DNA of 64,000 bases from Candidatus Neomarinimicrobiota bacterium (GCA_017656425.1 JACDNV010000007.1:62001-126000); one strand, 5' to 3'. Shown: positions 17,019-25,032, numbered from the stretch's first letter. A program made the numbers and translations. The notes: generated by a model not told the origin, from the sequence alone.

Positions 17019-18420
17019 TACACTAACTAGAAAGAAAGAGATATTTAAACCAATAACCCCTGGTATTGTAAAAATGTATACCTGTGGTCCCACTGTCTAT
17101 AATTATGCTCATATTGGAAATTTCAGAGCATATATTTTTGAGGACCTATTACGTCGATATCTAAAGTTCAAAGGCTATAAGGTTGTTCAAGTGATGAATA
17201 TTACTGATGTTGACGATAAGATAATCCGTAATGCAAGTCAGAAGGGGCTTTCCATTGAAGAATTCACAGAGCCGTATAAAAAAGCATTTTTTGAGGACCT
17301 CGATATCCTCGGTATTGAACGAGCAGAATATTATCCTGAAGCAACAAAGCATATAGATGATATGGTTGGATTGATAAAAAAATTGATTGAGAATGGCTAT
17401 GCCTATCAAGCTCCTGATGGCTCGTATTATTTCAAGGTCTCGAAGTTTGAAAAATATGGTATGCTTGCTAATTTAAATGTAAAAGAGATGAGAGTAGGGG
17501 AGAGGGTTATAAGTGATGAATATGAAAAGGAGGAAATAAGGGATTTTGCTTTATGGAAGGCATGGAAAATGGAAGATGGAGATGTATACTGGGAAACAGA
17601 GATTGGGAAAGGAAGACCTGGTTGGCATATTGAATGTTCTGCAATGAGTATGAAATATCTTGGCAATCATTTTGATATACACACTGGTGGCGTTGATAAT
17701 ATATTCCCACATCATGAGAATGAAATAGCTCAGAGTGAATGTGCAACAGGAGAAAAATTTGTAAACTACTGGTTGCACTGTGAGCATCTATTGATAAATG
17801 ACGAAAAAATGAGCAAATCTCTTGGGAATGTCATTTTTCCGAGGGATTTAATAAAAAAAGGTGTTGACCCAGTCGTCATTAGATATGCTCTGATATCGAC
17901 TCACTATAGGCAAAAGTTAAATTTTAATGTGGAAAAGATTTATTCGTCCGCTTCAGCAGTTGATAGATTACTCGATTTTTATAATTCATTATCGGAATTT
18001 TCTGATTCTCAAATCAGTAATCTTGATAGTCTGGTCAGAGACACAGATAAATCTTTTGAAGAAGCTTTTGATGATGATTTGAATATATCTGAAGCTCTTG
18101 CTAGTGTATTTGAATTAATAAAGGAGGTCAATAAATTCAGAATGAGGAATTTATTAACCAGAAAAGATGCTGAAAATATAAGAAATTTGCTGGATAGATT
18201 TGACAATATATTAAATATATTTAGTCTGGGTAGTGTTAATGTAACTGATGAGATTAAAAATTTAGTGGAAAAAAGGTCACTGGCGAGATCAAAGAAAAAC
18301 TGGCAGGAAGCGGATAGAATAAGAGATTTTTTAATGGAAAATGGTATAATTCTTGAGGATACCCCATCAGGTACGCGAGTAAAGAAACTTCTAATAAGTG
18401 ATAGCTTTAGATTACTATAA
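16999..18420 (+). CDS. cysS: Cysteinyl-tRNA synthetase
   Basis: 473 residues from the ATG at 16999; a TTG two codons earlier is less likely. Class I signatures are CGPTVYNYAHIGN (HIGH region, with the zinc-ligand Cys) and KMSKSLGN. The zinc site continues in WHIECSAMS and HHENEIAQSE. It charges tRNA-Cys with cysteine, and a tRNA-Cys gene lies at 57440. Its last 6 bp overlap the convergent epimerase gene. No T-box leader is present, as it starts inside the preceding gene. Confidence 0.97.
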   Translation: MPTIFYNTLTRKKEIFKPITPGIVKMYTCGPTVYNYAHIGNFRAYIFEDLLRRYLKFKGYKVVQVMNITDVDDKIIRNASQKGLSIEEFTEPYKKAFFEDLDILGIERAEYYPEATKHIDDMVGLIKKLIENGYAYQAPDGSYYFKVSKFEKYGMLANLNVKEMRVGERVISDEYEKEEIRDFALWKAWKMEDGDVYWETEIGKGRPGWHIECSAMSMKYLGNHFDIHTGGVDNIFPHHENEIAQSECATGEKFVNYWLHCEHLLINDEKMSKSLGNVIFPRDLIKKGVDPVVIRYALISTHYRQKLNFNVEKIYSSASAVDRLLDFYNSLSEFSDSQISNLDSLVRDTDKSFEEAFDDDLNISEALASVFELIKEVNKFRMRNLLTRKDAENIRNLLDRFDNILNIFSLGSVNVTDEIKNLVEKRSLARSKKNWQEADRIRDFLMENGIILEDTPSGTRVKKLLISDSFRLL

Positions 18421-19374
18421 ATTTATTTTATAATAATCTATATACCAATCAATGAATTTTTTAACACCTATGGCTATATCCACTTCTGGTTCGTATCCGA
18501 GAAGATCTCTGGCATGCTGAATATCTGCATAGGTCTCTGGAACATCGCCCGGCTGGATTGGTAAGAAGTTAATTTCTGCCTTCTTGCCGAGATATTTCTC
18601 TATGAAATATATAAAGTCCATTAGTTTTTCACTTTTACTCCTACCGAGATTAAAAATTTCATATTTAAATGGTTTGAATAAACATGAAATTACCCCTGAA
18701 ACTATGTCATCAATGTATGTGAAATCCCTTTTCATCTTACCGAAATTGTATACGTCTATTGGTTTATCTTCAATAATGTTCTTTGTGAATTTAAATAATG
18801 CCATATCGGGTCTTCCATAAGGACCGTATACTGTGAAGAATCTTATTCCTGTACATGGTAAATTAAATAGATGTGAATATGTGTAGGCAATGAGCTCATT
18901 TGATTTTTTCGTAGCAGCATACAGAGAGATGGGATTATCTACACGATCTTTTTCAGAAAAGGGTAATTTTTTATTGTTCCCATATACACTGGAACTTGAG
19001 GCATATACAAAATTTTTTACCCTATTGTTTTTAGCCAGTTCGATGATGTTTAAAAAACCTTCCAAATTGGATTTCTGATAACTGAAGGGATTTGTAAGAG
19101 AATATCTTACACCTGCTTGAGCAGCCAAGTGGCATATGCACTCTATTTTGTGGTTTCGGAAAACTTTATCCATCTCTTCGTATTCACACAAATCAATTTT
19201 ATAGAATGTATAATTATTGTGATTTTTTAATATATTATTTCTTGCTTCTTTAAGGGTCGGATCATAATAATTATTCAGGTTGTCAATGCCGATTACATTG
19301 TGTCCCCTTTCTAGGAGTGATTTCGAAACATGAAAACCAATAAATCCTGCGGATCCAGTGACCAATATGTTCAT
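18415..19374 (-). CDS. NAD-dependent nucleotide-sugar epimerase (UDP-glucuronate 4-epimerase-like)
   Basis: 319 residues from the ATG at 19374, preceded by TAGGAGGT 8 nt upstream; the ORF runs farther but without a ribosome site. Extended SDR fold: NAD loop TGSAGFIGFHVS (residues 6-17), catalytic YAATKKSNE (Y-x-x-x-K), YVYASSSSVYGN region, and RFFTVYGPYGRPDMALFKF typical of UDP-glucuronate/UDP-glucose epimerases. It would supply a sugar nucleotide for surface glycans. It converges on cysS with a 6-bp overlap. Confidence 0.88.
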   Translation of the reverse strand: MNILVTGSAGFIGFHVSKSLLERGHNVIGIDNLNNYYDPTLKEARNNILKNHNNYTFYKIDLCEYEEMDKVFRNHKIECICHLAAQAGVRYSLTNPFSYQKSNLEGFLNIIELAKNNRVKNFVYASSSSVYGNNKKLPFSEKDRVDNPISLYAATKKSNELIAYTYSHLFNLPCTGIRFFTVYGPYGRPDMALFKFTKNIIEDKPIDVYNFGKMKRDFTYIDDIVSGVISCLFKPFKYEIFNLGRSKSEKLMDFIYFIEKYLGKKAEINFLPIQPGDVPETYADIQHARDLLGYEPEVDIAIGVKKFIDWYIDYYKINL

Positions 19375-19504
19375 AGAAATATACCTCCTAATAAAAACTA
19401 ATACTTCGTCATTCATAATTTACTATTAAGCATATTTTTTACCAATTTTTGCTATATTTAATTAATGGTTGTAATTGTTAATAATGAGTTACAGGAGAAA
19501 AATT

Positions 19505-19954
19505 ATGAAAGTTAAGGTTAGAACTTTAATATTATTATCAATCATTGCACTAATTGCATTTAGTTGTGTGGATAGGAAACAAGAAGTGCGGTGGTATTCA
19601 GACATTGACTCAGTAGTTGCAATTGCGAAAGCCACGGGCAAACCTATCCTTGTTGAATTTTATGCCACATGGTGTCCATATTGTAAGGCACTTGAGGATT
19701 CTACTTTTACTGATAATATGGTAAAGGAATATTTTAAAAAATTTGTAAACGTAAGAATTGATGTGGATAAGAAACCTGAAGTTGCAAATCAAATGAATGC
19801 TAATGCAAGAAAATACGGTGGTGTGGGAATCCCCAATATCTTATTTCTTGATCCGGATAAAAATAAAATAAGGCATATAATCGGATATTATCTTCCTGAT
19901 AAACTATGTGCAGTTATGGATACTGTTTTAATGGGTTTTTATAAAAATAGATAA
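19505..19954 (+). CDS. Thioredoxin-fold lipoprotein
   Basis: 149 residues from the ATG at 19505, preceded by CAGGAG. Lipoprotein signal with LIAFSC at about residue 21. The thioredoxin-like domain has FYATWCPYCKALEDSTF, i.e. a WCPYC redox motif, and the cis-Pro region GVGIPNILF. Proteins of this kind (Thioredoxin_7/DsbD-C-terminal-like) exchange disulfides in the periplasm. It is a single gene, abutting the convergent DUF6485 gene. Confidence 0.85.
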   Translation: MKVKVRTLILLSIIALIAFSCVDRKQEVRWYSDIDSVVAIAKATGKPILVEFYATWCPYCKALEDSTFTDNMVKEYFKKFVNVRIDVDKKPEVANQMNANARKYGGVGIPNILFLDPDKNKIRHIIGYYLPDKLCAVMDTVLMGFYKNR

Positions 19955-20158
19955 CTATATTCTACCTAACATAACAAGTTCTGCGAATTTTTCAAATGAT
20001 CTATTATAGGTTTTTTCAACATCATCGGGAAAGCAACAAGCTGGTAGTTGTCTCATTTTCAAATGATATTGAAGACAATCACAACAGGTACCTTTTCTTG
20101 AACACGGTTCATAAGAACAATTGCAGAAATTCATATTTCTGTTGACCTTACACTCCAT
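19955..20158 (-). CDS. DUF6485-type small cysteine-rich protein
   Basis: 67 residues from the ATG at 20158, with GAGGGAGG upstream. Seven Cys are clustered: [20 protein letters not shown] and CCDCLQYH, with a later ACCF. The pattern suggests a metal (zinc or iron) site. It resembles the DUF6485 family, which has no known function. It is separated from the upstream large gene by a strong terminator hairpin. Confidence 0.75.
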   Translation of the reverse strand: MECKVNRNMNFCNCSYEPCSRKGTCCDCLQYHLKMRQLPACCFPDDVEKTYNRSFEKFAELVMLGRI

Positions 20159-20209
20159 ATCAACCTCCCTCAATTTTTAGTCGTGAAATTTAATAAATCG
20201 CAATATAAA

Positions 20210-20243
20210 ATGAAAAGCCCCACCGTTAGGTGGAGCTTTTCAT
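20210..20243 (-). terminator. Rho-independent terminator of the large surface-protein gene
   Basis: Arms 20210-20224 and 20229-20243 pair over 15 positions with one C/A mismatch, loop GTTA. On the minus strand the stem is followed by a T-rich run. It lies 24 bp beyond the stop of the gene at 20267 and before the DUF6485 gene. Confidence 0.85.
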
Positions 20244-20266
20244 GGAAATTTCGCAGGATAGTAATA

Positions 20267-23200
20267 TTATTTCATCAACAGCATTTTTCCGCTGCTGGTA
20301 AACTTACCGCGTACATTTGTTCTGTAAATATAAATACCAGATGGTACTTTTAGTCCATTCGAATCGGTAGCATCCCAGATAACTTTATAGGTTCCTGGAT
20401 TATAATTGGATGATGCGATATTCTTGATTAGTCTACCGTTGATATCGTATATGGACAGTTGTACAAATCCTGCCTCAGGAAGGTCAAATTTAATATTAGT
20501 CGTTGGGTTGAATGGATTCGGAAAGTTCTGATAGAGTGCGAATTTCTCTGGTATTTTCCCTTCTTCAGCAATTGCTGTGTATGTTAGGCTTACTTCGGCG
20601 CTTGGAGCACTCTTATTACCATTGGCGTCTACGGCAACTACAGTATAATAATAGGTATTTCCAACCTCAATGTCACTATCAATCACATTCGTCTCAATAG
20701 TTTTAAAAGCCGGTTCTGATGTATAGCTACCCTGGGTTGTACTCTTATAAACTTCATAATATCCAAAATCTTCATCTGGAATAGCTTCCCAGCTTACTGA
20801 AATACCTTCAACGGAAGTTGAAGCAGTAACATTCCCAGGAACAGAAGGAACAATATTATCAACAGAATAACCAGCTTCCGGTCGTGAATCATAGAAATCC
20901 CACATTCCATATTGTGTATGACCTGATACAACAAAAGTTGACCAGTATTCGCCAGTGTCATCGGTGTAAGCATTTGAATCTATTAATGTATGTGCATCAA
21001 GACGATATACAGTATCACCATGGAATGGTATATAGGTAACAAAATCCCATTTATAGGCATATGGATCACCAAGTTGATCAATGGGTTTAAAGGTTTGAAT
21101 TCTCCATACGCTCCATCCTTCAAATGGCATTTCATCCCAATCCAAACCACCCCAAAATACTATTCTTACCCATCTGCCCTGATCGTGTGGTATGTCACGA
21201 ACGGCTAAAATTTTAGGTAGTCTTAACGCTGCTTCCAATCCGATATTAATTTCTACAGTGTTATCCGATATTGTAAAATCGATAGGCTCACTTGGTATAA
21301 ATCCATAAGCACCAGCTGTGATTTCAAAGTTACCATTCGGTAAGGGTATATAGTATCTACCTGAGTCATCGGTTCCTCCATAAAACCATTCATCAGTATC
21401 TACATTATAGACATCAACCCATGCCCATTTTATAGGTCTGTTTGTGTAGCTGTCAAAAACTATTCCCTGCACAGCTCCGGCGGGTTCTCTTAATAATATA
21501 TCAAGCCAGATTGAATCACCTTGAACATCGATCGTATCTATATGTACTGGTAGATATTGAAAGTCAGACCATATATCTAAAACATATGTGCCGTTTGGTA
21601 CATGAAAGTTAAATTCTCCATTATCATCTGTTTCCTTATGGTAATAGAATTCAGCAGGAGATGTTCTAAATATATTAACCATAATACTGGATACTGGATT
21701 ATCTGATTCATCTTTTACCTGTCCCGCTATAATACTGAATTGTGTTAAAGGTGTTAGAGAAGCATCTTTTATGAGACCCATTTCAGGAACCCAGACGTCA
21801 TATTCAATATATGGATAGTGTTTTTCGGCAAAAACTTTGAAAACGTAACTGCCAGGTTCAGTCCACAGGTTATATTCACCATTTTCATCTGTCATTGTTT
21901 CTTGATGCCATGGACCGTCGAAAACTACCAGTGCATCTGGTATGGGATTACCTGCTGTATCGGTAATTACGCCCTGGACTAATGGCAGTGTTTTTGGCTC
22001 GAGAAAAATGTCGTGTTGTATCATTTCCCCTGATATCGTAATCGATGAATCTGTATAATCATCATAGCCGGGAGCTCCAGCATGGAGGATATAGTTACCA
22101 TCAGGTAAATACATCATATATTGTCTTGTTTCCCAATCTATACCTGAATAAAACCATTTTCCATCATCCATTCTCTCAGCTGATATCCATACATCCATTA
22201 GTGTATCAGAGGTTTCAGAGTCAATTACATATCCAAATAATCCTCCATTTACAGTGTAGGCATGGAAATCAATACCTTCAGAACCAGCTGGAATATTATC
22301 ATATTGTTCTTCTACATAGAAGTTTTCAAAATCAAGTTCAAGATGTAAATGATATCCTTCAGGTCCTGATTTAACATTTAAGGTATAATTTCCGTTTTCA
22401 TCTGTTTCATCTGCAGTTATTCCATAGGTATCATGCCAGCAGAAGACTCTCGCACCCTCTATAGGATTATCATCTAAATATACTGTTCCAGAAATTGTTT
22501 CATCCGTCGGATATAAAATTAATTCTAAGTCTACAGTTTCACCTTCACTAATGTAGATCTCTTGACCCGGTGGGACTAGATACCCTTCAAGTGATAATGG
22601 ATCAACTCCTATCCAGTATGCACCTTCCATAAGATTTATTGAAAAGTTACCCTGATCATCGGTAATTAGGTCGATGTGTATTGGTCCGTCTTTGCTGGAT
22701 ACATATATTTCCGCACCTGGTATTGGATTCCCATTGTCATCTTGTACTACTCCGGAGAGAGTACAATTTCCTTGGACCATTGTGAAGTCAAAACCTACCT
22801 CGTCCCCCATGACTGACTGATTTTCATATAGAAACGGATCGGGATATAACCCTGGATATATCCCGAGATGATCAAAAGCCATTATATTGTAATACCCTTC
22901 ATCTGGAACGTTTACACGATATGTTCCATCACTTTCTGTTAAAGTAATCCAAGAGACACCAGGGGCTGGAGGACCTTCAGTTCCACCAGTTGCTTCCGCA
23001 TCTTCTACTATTATGACGATATAGGGTAAGGGATTACTGGACTCATCGGTGACTGTGCCCGAAACTGAGTAGATTGTTGAAAGATTCTGGAATGAGATGG
23101 ATACCATTTCTTCCTCAGTACCTGATGAAACGGCTACAATGAAATCCCATATAATATTAATAAATGATGCATCTTTCTCACCAATAGCACTCATATCCAG

Positions 23201-23791
23201 TTGATAGAAACCAGCAGTTGGATCGGAGTCATAAATATCGTTATCTTCTAGGTCCACAGAAAAAATAGTAGTATCAATACCACTATCGAAAATTCCATTT
23301 TTGTTAAAATCAACTATTACTTCCAAAGTTGCCTGTGTCTCTCCTGTGGGGAATGTCCATGTTAAAATTGGCGCGGCTCCTACCTCAACAGTATCTGCAG
23401 TCACTCCATCAGCAAGTAAATTTAGTGTCTCTTGTGTGACTTTAAATAACGGGGAGAGTTTAGATCTTTCCCTTCTGGATTTCTGGACATTCATGAAGTG
23501 TCCTTCTTCTGAGATACTTTGAATAGCGGAATTCATTTTAACATGAAATTGTGATTGATGTTTTAACTGGCTGAGATTCTGCTGAGATTTTTCCTTTAAC
23601 TGAAACTGATTTACTTTCAACATTTGATTTCTTACCTGTAGCTTCTGTCTGGCAGCCTTTAATTGATTGATTAGTTCCTGATTGTCAGTATCTTTTGCAA
23701 AAACATCTGGCAAGGAGAACAGTAAGGCTACAAGAAGAAATGCTACAGAAAGCATTTTGAACGTTTTTGAGAATGCTTCTTTTCCTTCCAT
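20267..23791 (-). CDS. Large secreted surface protein: repeated carboxypeptidase-regulatory-like domains, FN3 and C-terminal sorting tail
   Basis: 1174 residues from the ATG at 23791, preceded by GGAGGG; an ATG four codons earlier overlaps that site. A signal peptide (hydrophobic core VAFLLVALLFSLP) is followed by a Gln/Lys-rich segment. About seven CarboxypepD_reg-like beta-sandwich repeats follow, each with a pattern such as GxVxDxxxNPIPGA and TDDxGxF/YxxxxxxGxY. Next come a unique domain, an FN3 domain (SVSWEAIPDEDFGYYEVYKS) and an 80-residue tail beginning YQNFPNPFNPTTNIKFDLP. The tail is the type A sorting signal for type IX-like secretion (family knowledge). It probably forms a long cell-surface or released fibre; the ligand is unknown. 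Confidence 0.88.
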   Translation of the reverse strand: MEGKEAFSKTFKMLSVAFLLVALLFSLPDVFAKDTDNQELINQLKAARQKLQVRNQMLKVNQFQLKEKSQQNLSQLKHQSQFHVKMNSAIQSISEEGHFMNVQKSRRERSKLSPLFKVTQETLNLLADGVTADTVEVGAAPILTWTFPTGETQATLEVIVDFNKNGIFDSGIDTTIFSVDLEDNDIYDSDPTAGFYQLDMSAIGEKDASFINIIWDFIVAVSSGTEEEMVSISFQNLSTIYSVSGTVTDESSNPLPYIVIIVEDAEATGGTEGPPAPGVSWITLTESDGTYRVNVPDEGYYNIMAFDHLGIYPGLYPDPFLYENQSVMGDEVGFDFTMVQGNCTLSGVVQDDNGNPIPGAEIYVSSKDGPIHIDLITDDQGNFSINLMEGAYWIGVDPLSLEGYLVPPGQEIYISEGETVDLELILYPTDETISGTVYLDDNPIEGARVFCWHDTYGITADETDENGNYTLNVKSGPEGYHLHLELDFENFYVEEQYDNIPAGSEGIDFHAYTVNGGLFGYVIDSETSDTLMDVWISAERMDDGKWFYSGIDWETRQYMMYLPDGNYILHAGAPGYDDYTDSSITISGEMIQHDIFLEPKTLPLVQGVITDTAGNPIPDALVVFDGPWHQETMTDENGEYNLWTEPGSYVFKVFAEKHYPYIEYDVWVPEMGLIKDASLTPLTQFSIIAGQVKDESDNPVSSIMVNIFRTSPAEFYYHKETDDNGEFNFHVPNGTYVLDIWSDFQYLPVHIDTIDVQGDSIWLDILLREPAGAVQGIVFDSYTNRPIKWAWVDVYNVDTDEWFYGGTDDSGRYYIPLPNGNFEITAGAYGFIPSEPIDFTISDNTVEINIGLEAALRLPKILAVRDIPHDQGRWVRIVFWGGLDWDEMPFEGWSVWRIQTFKPIDQLGDPYAYKWDFVTYIPFHGDTVYRLDAHTLIDSNAYTDDTGEYWSTFVVSGHTQYGMWDFYDSRPEAGYSVDNIVPSVPGNVTASTSVEGISVSWEAIPDEDFGYYEVYKSTTQGSYTSEPAFKTIETNVIDSDIEVGNTYYYTVVAVDANGNKSAPSAEVSLTYTAIAEEGKIPEKFALYQNFPNPFNPTTNIKFDLPEAGFVQLSIYDINGRLIKNIASSNYNPGTYKVIWDATDSNGLKVPSGIYIYRTNVRGKFTSSGKMLLMK

Positions 23792-23845
23792 TTTTCCCTC
23801 CATATAAAACTCATTTATATTATAAGTTAATATATTTAAATAATT

Positions 23846-23861
23846 TGTGATTTCAAACACA
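23846..23861. promoter_or_regulatory. CRP/FNR-like inverted repeat
   Basis: TGTGA-N6-ACACA (23846-23861) differs at one position from the TGTGA-N6-TCACA consensus of CRP/FNR-family regulators. It lies 55 bp upstream of the surface-protein start and in the divergent gap with ferritin. No cognate regulator is in the window. Confidence 0.25.
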
Positions 23862-23905
23862 ATTTGATGTATTTTTATAAGTTTTTAAATGTAACTATAT
23901 CATTA

Positions 23906-23942
23906 TTTTTTAATCAAAGTGAATGATATTTTGATTAAAAAA
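23906..23942. repeat. Perfect 13-bp AT-only-rich inverted repeat upstream of ferritin
   Basis: Arms TTTTTTAATCAAA (23906-23918) and TTTGATTAAAAAA (23930-23942) are perfectly complementary, spaced by 11 nt. It lies 30 bp before the ferritin ORF in a divergent gap. It could be an operator for a dimeric regulator or a weak bidirectional terminator; it does not match the Fur or PerR box. Confidence 0.5.
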
Positions 23943-23972
23943 ATTCCTTTATATTTTTAAATTAATTATAGT

Positions 23973-24353
23973 TTGAATTTGGATCAAAATCTTAAAAGAA
24001 AGAGAGAAAAAGCCATTGATCAAAATTTAAAGAAAGTATTTAATGAGCAGATAAAGCTTGAATTTGAATCTGCGTATATTTATTTGTCGATGGCGACATA
24101 TTTCCATAATGTTGGATTGGATGGTATGGCAAAATGGCTGCGTATGCAGGCTAAGGAAGAAGTAGAGCATGCCATGAAATTTTTTGATCATTTAATTGAT
24201 AGGGATGAAAAAGTAGATTTAATGCGGGTAAATATCGAAAAAGTAAACTGGGCAAGCCCTCTTGAAGCATTTAAGGATGCCTATGAACATGAGAGGTTTG
24301 TTACAGGGAAGTTAATCGCAATGTCCAAATGCAGAATGCAGAATGCAAATTGA
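23973..24353 (+). CDS. Ferritin, N-terminal half (gene interrupted by S23 element)
   Basis: Encodes ferritin helices A, B and the start of C, then runs into the inserted element. Native sequence continues through VTGK (to base 24311); the last 13 residues (LIAMSKCRMQNAN) come from the element, which also supplies the TGA. Iron ligands are visible: Glu in LEFESAYIYLSMATYF, E-x-x-H in EEVEHAMKFF, and the Glu of YEHERFVT. No ATG precedes the conserved part; TTG at 23973 or 23979 or a non-standard codon must be used, with no clear ribosome site. Ferritins oxidise and store iron. Whether this half is functional alone is unknown. Confidence 0.85.
   Translation: MNLDQNLKRKREKAIDQNLKKVFNEQIKLEFESAYIYLSMATYFHNVGLDGMAKWLRMQAKEEVEHAMKFFDHLIDRDEKVDLMRVNIEKVNWASPLEAFKDAYEHERFVTGKLIAMSKCRMQNAN
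24319..24352 (+). repeat. Left inverted repeat of the S23 element
   Basis: Begins CAATGTCCAAATGCAG and contains the tandem ATGCAGA/ATGCAGA unit. Its reverse complement matches 24723-24756 at 27 of 34 positions without gaps. Confidence 0.8.
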
Positions 24354-24717
24354 AAAATGTCAAAATAGAAGCGATTTATCAGAAAGGCTATTAGAGTTCG
24401 CAGCAAGTAGCACTAAATTGACAGTTAGACTTAAAAGAACTGCTGTAGTACAGTACATAGCAAATCAGCTAATGCGAGCTGCTTCGTCTTCTGGGGCAAA
24501 TTATGAAGAGGCATGTGGAGCAGAAAGTAGAGCCGATTTTATAGATAAGATGCAACTCGTCTTGAAGGAATTACGAGAGTCTTTATATTGGCTGAAACTG
24601 GTGGAGAGAAGCGACTTAATTTCTGGCAATGAGCTACAACCATTATTGGCTGAATCAAACGAATTGATCAAAATTGTTGCAAAATCGGTAATCACTGCGA
24701 AAGGAAGGGGAGAATGA
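24343..24717 (+). CDS. Four-helix-bundle protein, 23S rRNA intervening-sequence (S23/IVP) family
   Basis: 124 residues. Family features are DLSERLLEFA at the N-terminus, then ANQLMRAASSSGANYEEACGAES, RADFIDKMQLVLKELRESLYWLKL and a C-terminal helix ending SNELIKIVAKSVI. Family members are small basic-surfaced helical bundles found inside 23S rRNA insertions and as free genes, and they are related to the Avd accessory protein of diversity-generating retroelements. Their activity is unknown. The start has no Shine-Dalgarno and overlaps the ferritin N-half by 11 bp, so translation probably depends on re-initiation. The stop overlaps the next start as ATGA. Confidence 0.88.
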   Translation: MQIEKCQNRSDLSERLLEFAASSTKLTVRLKRTAVVQYIANQLMRAASSSGANYEEACGAESRADFIDKMQLVLKELRESLYWLKLVERSDLISGNELQPLLAESNELIKIVAKSVITAKGRGE

Positions 24718-25007
24718 CTTTGCAATTTGCATATTGCAATCTTCATTTTGCAATTGCCGTAAGGCTATCTTGCCCTTCGGGAAATCGCCTTCGGCGACTT
24801 CGTGAATACAAGACGATAAATGACCTGATGAAGCTTGCAATACAAGTTGAGGATTATCCTGCCAGGGTATTACTATACTGGTTTGTAACTGAGCAAGTTG
24901 AAGAAGAAGATCAGACTTCAAAGATTGTTGGGTTATTAGGAAGAATAGGGGGTTCACAGCAAATATCGATTATGCTGGATACTCAACTTGTAAAAAGAGA
25001 AGATTGA
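24714..25007 (+). CDS. Ferritin, C-terminal half with element-derived leader
   Basis: 97 residues. The first 34 (to about base 24815) are translated from the element's right inverted repeat and hairpins without a stop. The rest is ferritin helices C and D: INDLMKLAIQVEDYPARVLL, YWFVTEQVEEED (with the conserved Glu-Gln and Glu ligands) and the C-terminal LDTQLVKRED. The ATG overlaps the S23 stop and has AAGGAAGGGGAG just upstream, a better ribosome site than either preceding ORF. It could be made as a separate chain that pairs with the N-half, or be a relic. Confidence 0.8.
   Translation: MTLQFAYCNLHFAIAVRLSCPSGNRLRRLREYKTINDLMKLAIQVEDYPARVLLYWFVTEQVEEEDQTSKIVGLLGRIGGSQQISIMLDTQLVKRED
24723..24756 (+). 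repeat. Right inverted repeat of the S23 element
   Basis: Starts CAATTTGCATATTGCA and is rich in TTGCAAT-like units. It pairs with 24319-24352 and would close a long stem around the S23 ORF in RNA. Confidence 0.8.
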
Positions 25008-25032
25008 TTGAAGTTATAGAAAGGAATAAAAA

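Larger units (their letters stand above)
24312..24815 (+). mobile_element. Intervening-sequence-like element inserted in ferritin, encoding an S23-family protein
   Basis: About 504 bp lie between the AAG codon at 24309-24311 and the ATA codon at 24816-24818. Removing them joins VTGK to INDLMKLA in one frame with the helix-C spacing expected from other ferritins. The ends contain a 34-bp imperfect inverted repeat (24319-24352 and 24723-24756, 27/34 matches). The 3' end has three small hairpins: GCC-GTAA-GGC (24756-24765), CCC-TTC-GGG (24773-24781) and TCGCC-TTC-GGCGA (24785-24797). It has one ORF and no transposase, reverse transcriptase or intron core. There is no target duplication beyond 1 nt. 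The layout matches 23S rRNA intervening sequences. Confidence 0.8.

Noticed and set aside
24343-24717. Avd gene of a diversity-generating retroelement
   Set aside because: No reverse transcriptase, template repeat or variable repeat is in the window; only the fold family is shared.
24312-24815. Group I or group II intron inside ferritin
   Set aside because: No GUGYG-like 5' end, no domain V/VI-like hairpin at the 3' end, no reverse transcriptase or LAGLIDADG/GIY-YIG ORF, and the length is nearly all S23 ORF plus the repeat.
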